A stretch of 64,000 bases of DNA from Streptomyces curacoi (GCF_001513975.1 NZ_KQ947993.1:186001-250000); one strand, 5' to 3'; positions 7,826 to 16,835 are shown, counted from the stretch's first letter. Numbers and translations: made by a program. The notes: generated by a model not told the origin, from the letters alone.

Positions 7826-8835
7826 CCGCCGTACAGCTGTTCATCGGTTTCCTGACGCTGGTCGTCAACGCCTTCTTCGTGGGCGCCGAGTTCGCACTGA
7901 TCTCGGTTCGGCGCTCGCAGATCGAGCCGTACGCCGACGAGGGCGACCGGCGCGCCAAGAGCGTGCTGTGGGGTCTGCGGCATCTGTCCGCGCTCATGGC
8001 GGCCGCCCAGCTCGGCATCACGCTGTGCACTCTGGTGCTCGGTGTGGTCGCGGAACCCGCCATCGAGCACCTGCTGGAGCCGGTGTTCCACGCGGCGGGC
8101 GTGCCGGAGAGCGCCGGGCACGTGGTGTCCTTCGTGATCGCGCTGACGCTGGCCACGTATCTGCACATGCTGCTCGGCGAGATGGTGCCGAAGAACATCG
8201 CGCTGGCCGAGCCGGTGCGCAGCGCCCTGCTGCTCGGTCCGCCGCTGGTCGCGATGGCCCGGGCGGTGCGGCCGGTGATCTTCACGATCAACGCCTTCGC
8301 CAACGCGCTGCTGAAGCTGCTGCGCGTCGAGACCAGGAACGAGGTCGCCGCGACGTTCTCGGACGCCGAGCTGGCCCGGCTGGTGCGCGACTCCGGAGAG
8401 GCCGGCCTCATCGACGAGCGTGCGCGCGAGCGGCTGCACGACGCCCTGGAACTGGGCCGCCGGCCGGTGCGTGACGTGGTGCTTCCCCTGGAAGCCGTCG
8501 TCCACGCGCGCGTGGGCGTCACGCCGGAGGAGCTGGAGCGGCTGTCGGCCGAGTCGGGCTTCTCCCGCTTCCCGGTCGTCGACGCGGGGCGCCGCATCGT
8601 GGGCTACCTGCATGTGAAGGACGCGCTGGACGCCTCCCCGCGGGACGTCCCGTTCCAGGTGCGGGACATGCGGCCCATCGCGCGCGTGCGGGAGAGCACG
8701 CCGCTGGACGACGTGCTCACGGCGATGCGGGGCAGCCGTACGCATCTGGCGGCCGTACTGGGCGGCGACGGGCGGCTGGCCGGGATGGTGACCATGGAGG
8801 ACGTGCTGCGGGAGCTGTTCGGCCAGCGGGCCTGA
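7822..8835 (+). CDS. second CorC/HlyC-type protein, no C-terminal CorC_HlyC domain
   Basis: 337 aa paralogue of the upstream gene: DUF21 membrane domain (1-190, AAAQLGITLCTLVLG and LGEMVPKNIAL) and tandem CBS (about 208-330), ending right after MVTMEDVLRELFG. It lacks the FAD-fold-like CorC_HlyC tail present in its partner. The ATGA overlap and the reciprocal domain make-up suggest a heteromeric transporter or regulator pair with one cytoplasmic tail. The pairing is common in actinobacteria; the heteromer idea is inference. Confidence 0.88.
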   Translation: MTAVQLFIGFLTLVVNAFFVGAEFALISVRRSQIEPYADEGDRRAKSVLWGLRHLSALMAAAQLGITLCTLVLGVVAEPAIEHLLEPVFHAAGVPESAGHVVSFVIALTLATYLHMLLGEMVPKNIALAEPVRSALLLGPPLVAMARAVRPVIFTINAFANALLKLLRVETRNEVAATFSDAELARLVRDSGEAGLIDERARERLHDALELGRRPVRDVVLPLEAVVHARVGVTPEELERLSAESGFSRFPVVDAGRRIVGYLHVKDALDASPRDVPFQVRDMRPIARVRESTPLDDVLTAMRGSRTHLAAVLGGDGRLAGMVTMEDVLRELFGQRA

Positions 8836-8929
8836 CAGGCGGGTTCGAGGCGAGCCCGACGGTCTCGGGCGGCCGGCGCCCGGGCCGACCGACCGCTGGG
8901 TATGGAGCCCGGATACCATCTGTGTCGCC

Positions 8930-9712
8930 ATGCAGACGAACCCCACTCACACCAGCCTCGTCGCGGTCGGCGACTCCTTCACCGAGGGCATGTCGGACCT
9001 GCTCCCGGACGGCTCCTACCGGGGCTGGGCCGACCTGCTCGCCGGGCGGATGGCCGCCCGCACGCCCGGCTTCCGGTACGCCAACCTCGCGGTGCGCGGG
9101 AAGCTGATCGGGCAGATCGTCGAGGAGCAGGTCGACGTGGCCGCCGCGATGGGCGCCGACGTGATCACACTCGTCGGCGGGCTCAACGACACCCTGCGGC
9201 CCAAGTGCGACATGGGGCGGGTGCGCGGTCTCCTGGAGGAGGCCGTGGAGAAGCTCGCCCCGTCCTGCAAGCAACTGGTGCTGATGCGCAGCCCGGGCCG
9301 CCAGGGACCGGTCCTGGAGCGGTTCCGGCCCCGCATGGAGGAACTGTTCGCCTGCGTCGACGAGCTGGGCGAGCGGCATGGCGCGGTCGTCGTCGACCTG
9401 TACGGGGCCCCGTCGCTCGGCGACCCTCGCCTGTGGGACGTGGACCGGCTGCATCTGACGGCGGAGGGGCATCGCCGGGTCGCGGAGGCGGTGTGGCAGG
9501 CGCTCGGCTGCGACCCCGAGGACACCGAGTGGCACACGCCGATGCCGGCCACGCTGCCGCCCGGGTGGGTCGCCCGGCGGATCGCGGACGTGCGGTTCGC
9601 GCGTCAGCATCTCCTGCCGTGGATCGGGCGACGGCTGACGGGCCGCTCGTCCGGGGACGGGCGGCCGCCCAAGCGGCCGGAACTGCTGCCGTACGAGGGG
9701 CTGGCGGCGTAG
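8930..9712 (+). CDS. SGNH/GDSL hydrolase
   Basis: 260-aa esterase/lipase-like hydrolase. Block I GDS at residues 14-16 (nucleophile S16), block III GGLND at 83-87 (oxyanion Asn86), block V D172-x-x-H175 in DRLHLT. No signal peptide, so cytoplasmic. An extra C-terminal basic stretch follows the catalytic domain (about 200-260). Substrate unknown. Confidence 0.88.
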   Translation: MQTNPTHTSLVAVGDSFTEGMSDLLPDGSYRGWADLLAGRMAARTPGFRYANLAVRGKLIGQIVEEQVDVAAAMGADVITLVGGLNDTLRPKCDMGRVRGLLEEAVEKLAPSCKQLVLMRSPGRQGPVLERFRPRMEELFACVDELGERHGAVVVDLYGAPSLGDPRLWDVDRLHLTAEGHRRVAEAVWQALGCDPEDTEWHTPMPATLPPGWVARRIADVRFARQHLLPWIGRRLTGRSSGDGRPPKRPELLPYEGLAA

Positions 9713-9765
9713 GCCCTCGGCGATGCGGGGGCCATGCCGGGGGCCATGCCCGGCGCGGGACCCGG

Positions 9766-9791
9766 CCTCCGGTCACAGCCTCCGGTCACAG
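9766..9791. repeat. 13-bp tandem duplication in an intergenic stretch
   Basis: CCTCCGGTCACAG occurs twice back to back (9766-9778 and 9779-9791) and is followed by a looser third copy (CGGTCCGGTCACC). The rest of the 290-bp gap 9713-10003, between two converging genes, shows only a GGGGGCCATGCC doublet and the terminator at its right end. Confidence 0.6.
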
Positions 9792-9971
9792 CCGGCGGTC
9801 CGGTCACCGCTGCGGCAGGGGCCGCGCCGCGCCCGGCCGCCGTGCGGGTGCTTCCTCCCGTCCTGGGCCTGCCCCGCGCTGCCGGGCAGCCCGGTGAGCA
9901 CTCCCCGGACGGACGACCCCGCCCACAGGGTGCGCGCCGTCGCCCGGCAGCCCGGGTACACCGAGCCGCAC

Positions 9972-9996
9972 GGTCCCTGCCCACGGGACAGGGACC
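9972..9996 (-). terminator. intrinsic-type hairpin after the repeat-protein gene
   Basis: Arms GGTCCCTG (9972-9979) and CAGGGACC (9989-9996) with inner CCC/GGG pairing. It begins 8 bp past the stop of the minus-strand surface-protein gene, the position expected of its terminator. No U-run, as usual in Streptomyces. Confidence 0.6.
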
Positions 9997-10003
9997 CGGT
10001 GCG

Positions 10004-10816
10004 CTACCGACGGAACGAGATCCGGCCTCGCCGGTACAGGACGGTTCCGGCGATCAGCAGCGCCCCACTGGCGGCCACGCCTGCGATGACGCCCTCAGCG
10101 CCGGTCTCGGGCATCTTCGGCTTCTCGGGCTTCGACGGAGGAGGCGTCGGCTCGGGCGAAGGGGTGGGCTTGTGCTTCGGCGGGTTGCTCTTGGTGGGTG
10201 TGGGCTTGGGCTCCTTGCCGTAACCGTAGCCGTAGCCACTCGACTCCTCGTCGCCGTAGCCGTAGCCACTCGACTTCTCGTCACCGTAGCCGTAACCGCT
10301 CGACTTCTCGTCACCGTAGCCGTAACCGCTCGACTTCTCGTCACCGTAGCCGTAGCCACTCGACTTCTCGTCACCGTAGCCGTTCGACTTCTCGTTGCCG
10401 TAGCCATGGCCACTCGACTTCTCGTTGCCATAGCCGTGGCCACTCGACTTCTCGTCGCCGTAGCCATAACCGCTCGACTTCTCGTCGCCGTAGCCGTGGC
10501 CGCTCGAACCCGCGCCGTGCCCGGACGTGCCGAATTCGGGCACGCGGATTCCCGCGGCGGGATCCATCCGGTCCAGCTCGCCGAGCTTTTCGTTCAGCTC
10601 ACTGAATTTGTCCTGCATCTCGCTGAATTTCTCATCCATCCCATTCAGCTGGTCCAGCCCGTCCGAGTCCCAGGGATCCGTGCGGCCCGACAGTGCGGCG
10701 GCGGAGACCACGGCCCCATGCAGGCGGGGGGCCGCGGACGCGCATGTCCCGTACAGAGACAAGGCGCTTGTCGCGGCGGCAGCCACGATCAATCCCTTGG
10801 TCAGGCTCTGTCGCAT
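10004..10816 (-). CDS. sortase-type surface protein with Gly-Tyr decapeptide repeats
   Basis: 270 aa. Signal peptide about residues 1-29; a short coiled-coil-like heptad segment (55-84, LDQLNGMDEKF then SEMQDKFSELNEKLGELD); nine repeats of the unit G(Y/H)GYG(D/N)EKSS (106-193, one unit shortened by two residues); a Pro/Lys-rich wall-spanning stretch (200-233); and a sorting signal: MPETG at 235-239, a hydrophobic helix 242-260 and a basic tail RRGRISFRR. MPETG departs from LPxTG and the LAxTG of chaplins at position 1. No sortase gene is nearby. Probably displayed on the wall of aerial or vegetative hyphae; its role is unknown. Terminator follows directly. Confidence 0.75.
   Translation of the reverse strand: MRQSLTKGLIVAAAATSALSLYGTCASAAPRLHGAVVSAAALSGRTDPWDSDGLDQLNGMDEKFSEMQDKFSELNEKLGELDRMDPAAGIRVPEFGTSGHGAGSSGHGYGDEKSSGYGYGDEKSSGHGYGNEKSSGHGYGNEKSNGYGDEKSSGYGYGDEKSSGYGYGDEKSSGYGYGDEKSSGYGYGDEESSGYGYGYGKEPKPTPTKSNPPKHKPTPSPEPTPPPSKPEKPKMPETGAEGVIAGVAASGALLIAGTVLYRRGRISFRR
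10217..10501 (-). repeat. 30-bp tandem repeats coding the G(Y/H)GYGDEKSS units
   Basis: Imperfect in-frame 30-bp repeat with nine units; three consecutive units (residues 154-183) encode the identical decapeptide. One unit is 24 bp, so the array has changed by whole codons, as expected for slippage under reading-frame selection. Confidence 0.8.
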
Positions 10817-11368
10817 TCTCGTTGTCTTCCTCTCAGGCGGAACGGGGGAAGCCGACGTCAGTCGTTGACGCGATCTTGTCGATTGCCGCGATTCGCAGGG
10901 TCCTCGCAGGAACCGTGATGCCGCGCGTGCAAACTCGCCACGACCTGCCGACTATGAACGAGAGAGGGAGCCCCCAGGAAACCGGGACGCGTTGACGGCC
11001 TGGGAATTCACCCGATCGCCCGTCTGCGCGCGACCGCCACACCCGCCCGGACCCGTCGGCCGGACGCGGCAGCGGCTGCTCGCCAAGCTCGAACCCACAC
11101 TCGACAGCCCGTCCGAGCGTCTGTCGGCGGGCGAGTTCACCGGCCCGGAATTCCCGCCGCTGCACAGCAGCGCGTCTTCTGCGAATACCGCAGAAATTGC
11201 GCGACTCGCTGTTACCGAATGGGGATTAGCCGATCGAGTACGGACCGGCGCCCGCAGAAAACTCTCAGGGCGAGCTGACGGCCGCCGGTCGGTTCGCGTC
11301 CCACCTGCGCTGTCCGGACCGTATGGACCAGCCGGAGGCCATCCGGGCGCCGGGTAAACTCCGTACAC
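10817..11368. other. 552-bp non-coding stretch upstream of purB
   Basis: Divergent intergenic region between the surface-protein gene and purB, less GC-rich than its surroundings. It holds an inverted repeat TTCTGCG / CGCAGAA (11177-11195, 5-nt loop) and no family-like open frame: the frame 10992-11357 is open but shows no recognisable domain and poor codon character. It probably carries both promoters and a purB leader. Confidence 0.5.
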
Positions 11369-12811
11369 GTGACTTCTGCGCCCGCCAAGCCCCGCATTCC
11401 GAACGTCCTCGCCGGACGCTACGCCTCCACCGAGCTCGCCACGCTCTGGTCGCCCGAGCAGAAGGTGAGGCTGGAGCGTCAGCTCTGGCTCGCCGTGCTG
11501 CGGGCCCAGAAGGACCTGGGGATCGAGGTGCCGGACGAGGCGATCGCCGACTACGAGCGTGTCCTCGACACCGTCGACCTGGCCTCGATCGCCGAGCGCG
11601 AGAAGGTCACGCGGCATGACGTGAAGGCGCGGATCGAGGAGTTCAACGACCTCGCCGGGCACGAGCACGTGCACAAGGGCATGACGTCCCGCGATCTCAC
11701 TGAGAACGTCGAGCAGCTCCAGATCCGCCTCTCGCTGGAGCTGATGCGCGACCGTACGGTGGCCGTGCTGGCCCGCCTGGGCAAGCTGGCCGGTGAGTAC
11801 GGCGAGCTGGTCATGGCCGGCCGCTCGCACAACGTCGCCGCGCAGGCCACGACGCTGGGCAAGCGGTTCGCGACGGCGGCCGACGAGCTGCTCGTGGCCT
11901 ACGGCCGGGTCGAGGAGCTCCTCGGCCGCTACCCGCTGCGCGGCATCAAGGGCCCGGTGGGTACGGCGCAGGACATGCTGGACCTGCTCGGCGGGGACGC
12001 GTCCAAGCTGGCGGAGCTGGAGAGCCGTATCGCCGGGCACCTGGGCTTCTCGCAGGCGTTCACCTCGGTCGGCCAGGTCTACCCGCGCTCGCTGGACTAC
12101 GAGGTCGTGACCGCGCTGGTGCAGCTGGCCGCGGCGCCGTCCTCGCTGGCGAAGACGATCCGGCTGATGGCTGGGCACGAGCTGGTGACCGAGGGCTTCA
12201 AGCCGGGCCAGGTCGGCTCCTCCGCGATGCCGCACAAGATGAACACCCGCTCCTGCGAGCGCGTCAACGGCCTCATGGTGATCCTGCGCGGCTACGCTTC
12301 GATGACCGGCGAGCTGGCGGGCGACCAGTGGAACGAGGGCGATGTGTCCTGCTCGGTGGTGCGCCGGGTCGCGCTGCCGGACGCGTTCTTCGCGCTGGAC
12401 GGTCTGCTGGAGACGTTCCTGACGGTCCTCGACGAGTTCGGCGCCTTCCCGGCGGTCGTGGCGCGTGAGCTGGACCGTTACCTGCCGTTCCTGGCCACCA
12501 CCAAGGTGCTGATGGGCGCGGTGCGCGCGGGGGTCGGCCGTGAGCTCGCGCACGAGGCGATCAAGGAGAACGCCGTGGCCTCCGCGCTGGCGATGCGCGA
12601 GCAGGGCGCCGAGCGCAACGAACTGCTCGACAAGCTGGCCGCCGACGAGCGCATCCCGCTCGACCGCGCCGCGCTGGACGCGCTGATGGCCGACAAGCTG
12701 TCCTTCACGGGCGCCGCGGCCGACCAGGTCGGCGTCGTCGTGAGCCGGATCGAGGAGATCGTGAAGCAGCGCCCGGAGGCGGCGGGGTACACGCCCGGGG
12801 CGATCCTCTGA
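11369..12811 (+). CDS. purB: adenylosuccinate lyase
   Basis: 480 aa, fumarase/aspartase superfamily. Catalyses two fumarate-releasing steps of purine synthesis (SAICAR to AICAR, adenylosuccinate to AMP) as a homotetramer. The superfamily signature GSSAMPHKMN is at 283-292 with the catalytic serine; the conserved TSRDLTENVEQ and SHNVAAQATTLGKR stretches supply substrate-binding residues. Near-identical in my memory to the S. coelicolor enzyme, including the start TSAPAKPRIPNVLAGRYAS, which fixes GTG 11369. Monocistronic-looking, followed after 33 bp by mug. Confidence 0.97.
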   Translation: MTSAPAKPRIPNVLAGRYASTELATLWSPEQKVRLERQLWLAVLRAQKDLGIEVPDEAIADYERVLDTVDLASIAEREKVTRHDVKARIEEFNDLAGHEHVHKGMTSRDLTENVEQLQIRLSLELMRDRTVAVLARLGKLAGEYGELVMAGRSHNVAAQATTLGKRFATAADELLVAYGRVEELLGRYPLRGIKGPVGTAQDMLDLLGGDASKLAELESRIAGHLGFSQAFTSVGQVYPRSLDYEVVTALVQLAAAPSSLAKTIRLMAGHELVTEGFKPGQVGSSAMPHKMNTRSCERVNGLMVILRGYASMTGELAGDQWNEGDVSCSVVRRVALPDAFFALDGLLETFLTVLDEFGAFPAVVARELDRYLPFLATTKVLMGAVRAGVGRELAHEAIKENAVASALAMREQGAERNELLDKLAADERIPLDRAALDALMADKLSFTGAAADQVGVVVSRIEEIVKQRPEAAGYTPGAIL

Positions 12812-12844
12812 CCCGCGGCCCCGGAAGCTGACACACCGCACGCC

Positions 12845-13414
12845 ATGGCACGCTTCACCCCGGCCGAACTGGAAGCCGCCCGCGACCGACTCGTCCCCGA
12901 CGTGGTCGCGGACGGCCTTCACGTGCTGTTCTGTGGCATCAACCCCGGTCTGACGACGGCCGCGACGGGCCATCACTTCGCCCGGCCCGGCAACCGTTTC
13001 TGGCCGGTGCTGCATCTGTCCGGCTTCACGCCGAGGCTACTGAAGCCGTCGGAGCAGCGGGAGTTGCTGTCCTACGGGCTCGGCATCACGAACGTCGTCG
13101 CACGGGCGACCGCGCGGGCCGACGAGTTGAGCGCCGAGGAGTACCGCGAGGGCGGGCGGCTGCTGGCGACCAAGGTGGCACGGCTGCGGCCGCGTTGGCT
13201 GGCCGTGGTGGGGGTGACCGCGTATCGGGCGGCTTTCGGCGACCGCAAGGCCCAGGTGGGTCCGCAGGAACGGATGATCGGGGACACGCGCGTGTGGGTG
13301 CTGCCGAATCCGAGCGGGCTGAACGCGCACTGGACGGCGGCGACGATGGCGGAGGAGTTCGCCCGGTTGTGGGTGGCGGCGACGGCCGAGGGCCAGGAGA
13401 TCACGGCGGGTTGA
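12845..13414 (+). CDS. mug: G/U mismatch-specific DNA glycosylase
   Basis: 189 aa, uracil-DNA glycosylase superfamily, Mug/TDG branch: removes uracil or ethenocytosine opposite guanine in base-excision repair. The GINPGL motif holds the catalytic-type Asn (N in place of the Asp of family 1 enzymes) and the NPSGLN motif is the intercalation loop; FARPGNRFWPVL and LKPSEQRELL match E. coli Mug closely. ATG 12845 lies 33 bp after purB. The 3' end overlaps the next, opposing gene by 14 bp. Confidence 0.93.
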   Translation: MARFTPAELEAARDRLVPDVVADGLHVLFCGINPGLTTAATGHHFARPGNRFWPVLHLSGFTPRLLKPSEQRELLSYGLGITNVVARATARADELSAEEYREGGRLLATKVARLRPRWLAVVGVTAYRAAFGDRKAQVGPQERMIGDTRVWVLPNPSGLNAHWTAATMAEEFARLWVAATAEGQEITAG

Positions 13415-13814
13415 CGTCCGTGACGGCGGCCCACAGCCGGGGCTGCTCGTCGGCGTCCCGGTCGGCGACCGCCAGGGCGACCCAGCGACCGGTGCCTTTC
13501 GCCTCCCACGCGCGCAGCTCGTACGCCAGGGCGCCGAGCGTGGCCCAGGGCTCGGATATGTCCTCGCCGCGGGCCATGCGCTCGCCGAGGGTGGCGGTCC
13601 CCCACCGCGCCGGCTCTCCGTGCCGCGCGGTCAACCGCTCGGCGACGGCCGCCTCGTAGGCGTAGCAGTCGTCCGGGCTCTCCCAGTCGTCCGGCCCTAA
13701 CGGGACGATGCGGTAACCCGGTCCGCCCATGCCGGCGTCCGTCCCGCCGTGCTCCGCGGGGAGGTCCCGGGCGCACAGCAGGTCGATCAGGGCGAGGTCG
13801 TCCACGATGTCCAT
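13401..13814 (-). CDS. hypothetical protein
   Basis: About 137 aa from ATG 13814, soluble, acidic, rich in Trp and with a regular helical start (MDIVDDLALIDLLCARDLP). I recognise no catalytic motif; relatives seem restricted to streptomycetes. The frame is open upstream: an in-frame GTG 18 bp before the ATG would add a few residues and include a TTA leucine codon, which in Streptomyces would make the gene dependent on the bldA tRNA. Neither start has a clear ribosome-binding site. Convergent overlap with mug. Confidence 0.6.
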   Translation of the reverse strand: MDIVDDLALIDLLCARDLPAEHGGTDAGMGGPGYRIVPLGPDDWESPDDCYAYEAAVAERLTARHGEPARWGTATLGERMARGEDISEPWATLGALAYELRAWEAKGTGRWVALAVADRDADEQPRLWAAVTDVNPP

Positions 13815-13894
13815 GTGATCCAGTAAAGCGGCCGGCACTGACAATTGGCGGGGCGTCAGCCTGCCGTACGTCTCCGACCGAGTCGGCGCTGCGG

Positions 13895-14620
13895 TCAGGC
13901 GTCCCGCCGCCGTACGCTCCAGGCCCCCGCCAGCATCGCGGCGACCGTCCACAGCGCGGTCACCATCAGTCCCGACCAGGGGCCGAGGGTGCCCTCGTAC
14001 GTCTGGTGCAGGACGATCTGGCCCGCCTGGTCGGGCAGGAAGTCGGCGACGGTGCCCGCGGCGTCGTCGATCACGAACGACACCACGAGGATGAACGGGA
14101 TCAGGACGGAGAGCGTGGCGACGCCGCTGCGCAGCACGGCGGTGAGGCCGGCCGCCGACAGCGCCATCAGCGTGACGTAGATCCCGCAGCCGACGACCCC
14201 GCGCACATCCTCGGCCACGGTGAGCCCGCTCGCTGCGGAGCCCAGTCCCGCCCTCGCCACCACGAGGGCGGCGAAGGCGGTGGCCAGTCCGACGAACAGC
14301 GTCGGCACGGCAATCGCCGTCAGCTTGGCGACGAACCACCGTCCGCGCTGGGGAACCGCGGCGAGCGACAACCGGAGCGCACCCCCGTGATACTCCGCCG
14401 ACACGGCCATCGCGCCGAACGAGATGGCCGCGATCTGTCCCGGCAGGACGCCCGACAGCGCCGTGAAGAGGGGGTCGAACTCCGGGTCCGAGGTCCCGGA
14501 GGCACCGGCCAGCGCCGAGAACGCGGTGGTCCCGGCGAACAGCGCCAGCAGTGCTCCCGGCAGCGAGCGCAGGGTGCGGATCTTGAGGAACTCCGCGTGG
14601 AGCACGGGTGGGGATGTCAT
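13895..14620 (-). CDS. ABC-2 type transporter permease
   Basis: 241 aa with about six TM helices, beginning with the cytoplasmic LHAEFLKIRTLRSLPG typical of ABC-2 permeases (N-terminal EFxKxR(T/S)). It follows the ATPase gene with a 2-bp gap and is the membrane half of that exporter. Cargo unknown; context with a divergent histidine kinase suggests an envelope-stress or peptide-resistance pump. Confidence 0.85.
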   Translation of the reverse strand: MTSPPVLHAEFLKIRTLRSLPGALLALFAGTTAFSALAGASGTSDPEFDPLFTALSGVLPGQIAAISFGAMAVSAEYHGGALRLSLAAVPQRGRWFVAKLTAIAVPTLFVGLATAFAALVVARAGLGSAASGLTVAEDVRGVVGCGIYVTLMALSAAGLTAVLRSGVATLSVLIPFILVVSFVIDDAAGTVADFLPDQAGQIVLHQTYEGTLGPWSGLMVTALWTVAAMLAGAWSVRRRDA

Positions 14621-14622
14621 GG

Positions 14623-15543
14623 TCAGGCCTCCTGGGGCTGTGCGGTGAACTCGGCTTCGCCGGCAGTCAGATCGAGGTAGGCCTGCTCCAACGTGCCCTC
14701 CTCGGGCGCGAGTTCGAGGAGGGTGACGCCCGCCTCCGCGGCCATGCGGCCGATGTCGTCCACACGCGCGTGGCGCACGCTCCAGTGACCGTCCTCGTGC
14801 TGGACCGCGTCGTGGCCGTACCGGCTGAGGGCGGTCTCGAGTGCGGCGGCGTCCGTGGTGCGGATACGGACGCGGGGCTCCACGCGCGCGTGGATGAACG
14901 CCCGCATGGGGGTGTCGGCGAGCAGGCGGCCCCGGCCGAGGACGACGAGGTGGTCGGCGAAGGACGCCGTCTCGTTCATGAGGTGGCTGGAGACCAGGAC
15001 CGTGCGACCCTCCTCCGCGAGCCGGCCGAGCAACTCACGGATCCAGATGATGCCTTCGGGGTCGAGACCGTTGGACGGCTCGTCGAGCATGACCACCTCG
15101 GGGTCACCGAGGAGGGCGGCGGCGATCCCGAGCCGCTGGCGCATGCCCAGGGAGTACGTCTTCACCCTGCGGCGCGCCACCGATGCCAGCCCCGTCTCCT
15201 CCAGCACCGCGTCGACGCGCCGGTTCGGGATGCGGTTGCTCGCCGCCAGGACGCGCAGATGGTCACGGCCGGTGCGCGAGCCGTGCGCGGCCTGGGCGTC
15301 GAGCAACGCGCCCACATGGCGCAGGGGTTCGTTCAGGGTCGGATAGGCGCGGCCCCCGACCATGGCGGTTCCGGAGGTCGGCCGGTCCAGGCCGAGCACC
15401 AGCCGCATGGTGGTGGACTTCCCGGCGCCGTTGGGGCCGAGGAAGCCGGTGACACGGCCGGGCTCGACACGGAAGGTGAGGTGGTCCACGGCCCGGCGAG
15501 TGCCGTACTCCTTGGTGAGGTCCTGGACGTCGATGCTGGTCAT
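14623..15543 (-). CDS. ABC transporter ATP-binding protein (DrrA/CcmA type)
   Basis: 306 aa: Walker A GPNGAGKST, signature variant YSLGMRQRLGIAA, Walker B VVMLDEPSNGLDP, switch His in VSSHLM. C-terminal extension of about 90 residues is usual for daunorubicin-resistance-like ATPases that couple to ABC-2 permeases. ATG 15543; the open frame continues far upstream but only as a shadow of the histidine-kinase gene. Transcribed divergently from the two-component system, which is the likely regulator. Confidence 0.9.
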   Translation of the reverse strand: MTSIDVQDLTKEYGTRRAVDHLTFRVEPGRVTGFLGPNGAGKSTTMRLVLGLDRPTSGTAMVGGRAYPTLNEPLRHVGALLDAQAAHGSRTGRDHLRVLAASNRIPNRRVDAVLEETGLASVARRRVKTYSLGMRQRLGIAAALLGDPEVVMLDEPSNGLDPEGIIWIRELLGRLAEEGRTVLVSSHLMNETASFADHLVVLGRGRLLADTPMRAFIHARVEPRVRIRTTDAAALETALSRYGHDAVQHEDGHWSVRHARVDDIGRMAAEAGVTLLELAPEEGTLEQAYLDLTAGEAEFTAQPQEA

Positions 15544-15651
15544 GGCAGCCAGCCTGGCCGCTGGGGCGGGCCGGATCCTCCCCCGCCGGTGGAGAACGGC
15601 TCCCCCGTGCGGGGGAGGTCCGTTGTCAGTGGCGGCTGGCACGATGACGAA

Positions 15652-16821
15652 ATGGTCCGCCTGCTGCGCCCGTTCGGTCGGGCGGTGACGTACACACGAC
15701 TGCTGCATCTGGGCATCGCCGTCGTGTGGCCGGCCATGTGGCTGTTCATCGAGGACGCCTGGTGGACCTGGGCGGTGGCGGCCGCGGCGCTCGCCCCGGC
15801 CGGGCTCGTGCCCGCGATGCGCACCGTGGAGGGGCTGCAGGCCAGGCTGCTGCTGACCGGTCACCGGCACGACAGTGAGAGCACCGACATCGTCGTCGCG
15901 CCGTCCGCCTCCTGGAGCGACCGGGGGCGGCTCGTGCTGTGGCTGGAGATGCGGCTGCTGCTCGGCTGCGCGACCTGGCTGTTCACCGTCCAACTGCTCC
16001 TCACTTCGGTGGACTCGGTGTCGGCGGCGTTCGGCCGTGACAGCGACGCAGGCGAGCTGTTCCGCCTCGGCGGCCACGACTGGTGGCACATCCTGCTCGC
16101 GCCCGTGGCGCTGCTCGTGCTGGCGGTGACCTTGGTCGCGTCGGGCCACCTCATCACCGCGCTCGCCCACCGCCTCCTGGGCCCCTCCCCCGCCGAGCGC
16201 CTCGCCGCCCTGGAGGAGCGCACCGAGCAGCTCCTGGAACGCACGCGCATCGCCCGCGAACTCCACGATTCCATCGGCCACGCCCTGACGGTGGCCGTGG
16301 TGCAGGCCGGAGCCGCGCGTGCGGCAGGCGATCCCGCCTTCACCGACCGGGCCTTGGACGCCATCGAGGAGACCGGCCACGCCGCCCTCGAGGACCTGGA
16401 ACGCGTCCTGGGCGTCCTGCGCGAGTCGGAGCGGCCGGTCAGCAGCCGGCCGACGCTCACGGACGTCGGCCGGCTGCTGGAGTCCGCGCGTGCCTCCGGT
16501 GCGAAGGTGGAGGCCGATGTGACCGGGCCCCTGGACACCGTGCCCGGGCCGGTCTCCCGGGAGGGTTACCGCATCCTCCAGGAGTCGCTGACCAATGTGT
16601 TGCGGCACGCGGGATCCGTCCCGGTCCGGGCCCGTGTCGCCGTCGCTGCCGGCACGCTCACCCTTGAGGTCCGTAATCCGCTCACCGCCGAGATACCGGG
16701 GCCCGGCCGGGGCAGCGGGCTGCGCGGCATACGCGAGCGCGCCGCCCTGCTGGGCGGCCGTGCGCGGACCGGCCCCGACGAAGGTGAGTGGCAGGTGCTT
16801 GTTGAGCTGCCGATCGGTTGA
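15652..16821 (+). CDS. sensor histidine kinase, NarL/DesK type (HisKA_3)
   Basis: About 389 aa from ATG 15652. Four TM helices in two pairs (about 20-65 and 105-165), no large sensor domain; dimerisation/phospho-acceptor helix with His in RIARELHDSIGHALTV; then a HATPase_c with N-box ESLTNVLRHA and G-box GRGSGLRGIRERA. Signals are likely sensed in the membrane or relayed by the divergent ABC transporter. The response regulator begins at the stop codon. Confidence 0.9.
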   Translation: MVRLLRPFGRAVTYTRLLHLGIAVVWPAMWLFIEDAWWTWAVAAAALAPAGLVPAMRTVEGLQARLLLTGHRHDSESTDIVVAPSASWSDRGRLVLWLEMRLLLGCATWLFTVQLLLTSVDSVSAAFGRDSDAGELFRLGGHDWWHILLAPVALLVLAVTLVASGHLITALAHRLLGPSPAERLAALEERTEQLLERTRIARELHDSIGHALTVAVVQAGAARAAGDPAFTDRALDAIEETGHAALEDLERVLGVLRESERPVSSRPTLTDVGRLLESARASGAKVEADVTGPLDTVPGPVSREGYRILQESLTNVLRHAGSVPVRARVAVAAGTLTLEVRNPLTAEIPGPGRGSGLRGIRERAALLGGRARTGPDEGEWQVLVELPIG

Positions 16822-16835
16822 TCTACGCTGGCCGG

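Noticed and set aside
10217..10501. CRISPR-like array
   Set aside because: Regular 30-bp units without spacers, in frame, inside a secreted protein gene; a coding repeat, not CRISPR.
10992..11357. 121-codon frame upstream of purB
   Set aside because: Pro/Arg-rich, no domain, AT-richer region with an inverted repeat; more like leader DNA.
14608..15651. N-terminal extension of the histidine kinase frame
   Set aside because: Open only because it lies opposite the ABC ATPase gene; the kinase begins naturally at 15652.
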